Assembly: GCA_934418055.1 (NCBI GenBank)
Contig: CAKRWX010000025.1
Coordinates: forward strand, 1-16,650
Reading direction: 5' to 3'
DNA: 16,650 nucleotides
Origin: an uncultured Lachnospiraceae bacterium
Lineage (GTDB): Bacteria > Bacillota > Clostridia > Lachnospirales > Lachnospiraceae
Translations under genes and position numbers: made by a program
Part shown: positions 15,120 to 16,650 of the stretch, piece by piece
Layout: each line of letters begins with the position of its first letter
Numbering within the stretch: the stretch's first letter is position 1
The notes under the pieces: generated by a model
The model's input: only the letters and a program-made list of their open reading frames with translations
The model's database searches: none
Told to the model about the DNA's origin: nothing

Positions 15120-15181
15120 AAAAGACTCTTTCCGTGAAATTATGGAGAATATCCATAAATATATTCTGGAAAGAGTCTTTT
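15120..15181. terminator. bidirectional terminator between metY and sdaAA
   Basis: AAAAGACTCTTTCC (15120-15133) pairs perfectly with GGAAAGAGTCTTTT (15168-15181), 14 base pairs, with A and T runs for both strands. The apical part can form either TTATGGA-TCCATAA or AGAATAT-ATATTCT, which are mutually exclusive. It separates two convergent genes. Confidence 0.88.
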
Positions 15182-15207
15182 GTATTTAGTGGAGTTCAAA
15201 GAGCGGC

Positions 15208-16074
15208 CTAGTGGTGCTGGCATCTTGCGCAGGCTGATGGCGCAGTGGCGCACCCGCCCAGCGCCGTTTCCCGCAGTTCCGCCGGAAGCCGTCTTCCCAC
15301 AGCGTACATGGTATCCAGCATCTCATCAAATGGGATCAGCTGCGGAATGCCAGCCAGAGCCATTTCCGCAGCGATCATGGCATTGGCCACTCCGGCGGCG
15401 TTGCGGTTCTGACAGGGGTATTCCACCAGACCTCCCACGGGATCGCAGACCAGGCCAAGCATATTCATCAGTACCGTGGAAGCGGCGTTCAGACACTGCC
15501 CAGGAGTGCCTCCCAGCAGCTCCACAGCGGCGGAAGCAGCCATGGCGGAGGCGATTCCGACCTCTGCTTGACAGCCGCCTACCGCACCGGCAACGGTGGC
15601 ATTTCTCATGGCCAGATAGCCGATGGCACCGGCGTTGTAGAGTACCTGGATCATGGTATCGTCAGGGCATTCATAGACCTCCTGAAGGGCCAGCAAAAAT
15701 CCAGGAACGATTCCTGCGGATCCGGCAGTGGGAGCTGCCACGATCAGTCCCATGGAAGCGTTGGTTTCCAGAACCGCCATAGCTTTGGTGATGCCCTTGT
15801 GAAGCACCTCACCGCAGAGCCGTGTTCCAGACGCCTCGTGGAGAGAAAGTCGTTTGGCCTCTCCGCCGATCAGGCCGCCCATGGAGGTGACCGGTTTCTG
15901 GATCGGAGTAGAAGCGGAGTCCTTCATGATCTCCAGCACCCGTTCCATTTTTGTATACAATTCTTCCGGAGAACTTTCTGTTTCAGAAAGCTCCCGCTGT
16001 CTCATGACTTCTGAAATCGTCAGTTTTTCATTCTGGCTAAGCTCCAAAAGTTCCTTTGCGTTTTTGAAATCCAT
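15208..16074 (-). CDS. sdaAA: L-serine dehydratase, iron-sulfur type, alpha subunit
   Basis: A 288-residue catalytic subunit of the oxygen-sensitive [4Fe-4S] L-serine dehydratase, which converts serine to pyruvate and ammonia in the cytoplasm. The cluster ligands are C168 (GGCQAEVG), C210 and C221 (CDPVGGLVEYPC). Their spacing of 42 and 11 equals that of C343, C385 and C396 in the Legionella enzyme as I recall it. The family motif APTAGSAGIVPG is at 114-125. The C-terminus has three further cysteines (C275, C282, C285), one of which may act as the fourth, tail-in-mouth ligand known from Legionella. The start has AGGAGG that overlaps the stop of the upstream beta-subunit gene, with a 10-base gap, so the two are coupled. 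The gene is convergent with metY. Confidence 0.95.
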   Translation of the reverse strand: MDFKNAKELLELSQNEKLTISEVMRQRELSETESSPEELYTKMERVLEIMKDSASTPIQKPVTSMGGLIGGEAKRLSLHEASGTRLCGEVLHKGITKAMAVLETNASMGLIVAAPTAGSAGIVPGFLLALQEVYECPDDTMIQVLYNAGAIGYLAMRNATVAGAVGGCQAEVGIASAMAASAAVELLGGTPGQCLNAASTVLMNMLGLVCDPVGGLVEYPCQNRNAAGVANAMIAAEMALAGIPQLIPFDEMLDTMYAVGRRLPAELRETALGGCATAPSACARCQHH

Positions 16075-16084
16075 AGTTTGCCTC

Positions 16085-16650
16085 CTATATCTGCACCACC
16101 ATCACATGCTGCACGTGATCATTGGCCCGCAGGCTTTCTGCGATTCCTTCTGGAAGCCGTCCGTCCGATTCTACGATGGTATAAGCTGTATGCCCTTTTG
16201 ACTCCCGGAACAACCGCATAAAGGCGATATTCACACCCCGGTCGCTCAAGCATTTGGTAATATGGGCCACCACGCCCGGGCGGTCCAGATGGATCACGAT
16301 CACTGCGCTGTATTCACCGGTGAAATCCACCTTTACCTGGTTGATCCGTACGATCCGCACCTTGCCGCCGCCTAGAGATTCGCCCCGGACGGTCATAGTC
16401 TGGCCGGAGGCATTGACCATGGAAATATCCACGGTGTTGGGGTGAACATCGGTCTCGATCTCATTAGGCGTAAAAGAGTAGGAGATTCCCCGCTCCGAAG
16501 CCAGATCAAAGGAATCCCGGATCCGCATATCATCGGTATCAAATCCCATGATTCCGCCCAGCAGCGCCCGGTCCGTACCATGTCCGTGATACGTTCTGGC
16601 AAAAGAACCGTAGAGAGTAAAATCCACTTTCACCACAGAGCCCCCGATCA
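16085..16650 (-). CDS. sdaAB: L-serine dehydratase, iron-sulfur type, beta subunit (N-terminus outside window)
   Basis: The reading frame is open to the right edge, and the first visible residues are IGGSVVKVDFTLYGSFARTY. This segment normally lies about 40 residues into the beta subunit, after a GPSSSHTAG motif that must be beyond 16650, so the gene is partial. GHGTDRALLGGIMGF and DDMRIRDSF follow, typical of SdaAB. An ACT domain fills the C-terminal 75 residues or so (YSAVIVIHLDRPGVVAHITK to the end), a fold often used for amino acid sensing or subunit contact. The apparent GTG at 16636 is not the true start. It precedes sdaAA in one operon; the promoter is outside the window. Confidence 0.95.
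   Translation of the reverse strand, partial: IGGSVVKVDFTLYGSFARTYHGHGTDRALLGGIMGFDTDDMRIRDSFDLASERGISYSFTPNEIETDVHPNTVDISMVNASGQTMTVRGESLGGGKVRIVRINQVKVDFTGEYSAVIVIHLDRPGVVAHITKCLSDRGVNIAFMRLFRESKGHTAYTIVESDGRLPEGIAESLRANDHVQHVMVVQI

Noticed and set aside
16634..16636. GTG at 16636 as the start of sdaAB
   Set aside because: The frame stays open to the window edge and the family has about 40 more N-terminal residues, so the gene is cut by the window.
1..16650. CRISPR array, insertion sequence, phage or toxin-antitoxin genes
   Set aside because: No spaced direct repeats, transposase, integrase or small paired toxin-like genes were seen; composition appears even across the window.

Overview
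The window looks like chromosomal DNA of a low-to-mid GC Firmicute, most likely a gut clostridium of the Lachnospiraceae type. The evidence is strong AGGAGG-type ribosome sites, intrinsic terminators with T-tracts, a split two-subunit transketolase, a two-subunit iron-sulfur L-serine dehydratase, and a PucR regulator. The assignment rests on remembered protein families, not on a search. Genes are densely packed. No gap between genes exceeds about 245 bases, and I see no tRNA, rRNA, CRISPR array, insertion sequence or phage gene.

Region 1 (1-4414, minus strand) reads in transcription order: split transketolase (N half, then C half), an iron-dependent alcohol dehydrogenase resembling 4-hydroxybutyrate dehydrogenase, a small transaldolase, then luxS. 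The two transketolase halves overlap by 4 bases, and luxS takes its ribosome site from the end of the transaldolase gene, so this is probably one operon joining the non-oxidative pentose phosphate pathway to S-ribosylhomocysteine cleavage. Just downstream of luxS on the same strand (about 146 to the window edge) lies a non-coding stretch with a 17-position closing stem, internal helices and a possible pseudoknot. It is a strong candidate for a structured RNA and is the most interesting item here.

Region 2 (4415-7302): back-to-back promoters separate the transketolase operon from a plus-strand pair, a PucR-family regulator and an M42 metallopeptidase, closed by a strong terminator.

Region 3 (7303-12000): a large Ca2+-type P-type ATPase, then a fumarylacetoacetate-hydrolase-family enzyme coupled to a TetR regulator. 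The promoter of that pair is bracketed by a long inverted repeat, and the pair ends at a clear terminator.

Region 4 (12001-15181): a PutP-type sodium/solute symporter from an extended -10 promoter, a terminator, a MetY-type PLP enzyme of sulfur amino acid metabolism, and a bidirectional terminator.

Region 5 (15208-16650, minus strand): sdaAA and the C-terminal part of sdaAB, the L-serine dehydratase subunits; sdaAB runs off the right edge.

Metabolic links: LuxS releases homocysteine, and MetY makes homocysteine from O-acetylhomoserine and sulfide, so both touch the methionine cycle. PutP-like uptake and serine dehydratase suggest amino acid use as carbon and energy source. These links are inferred from family roles, not shown by the sequence.
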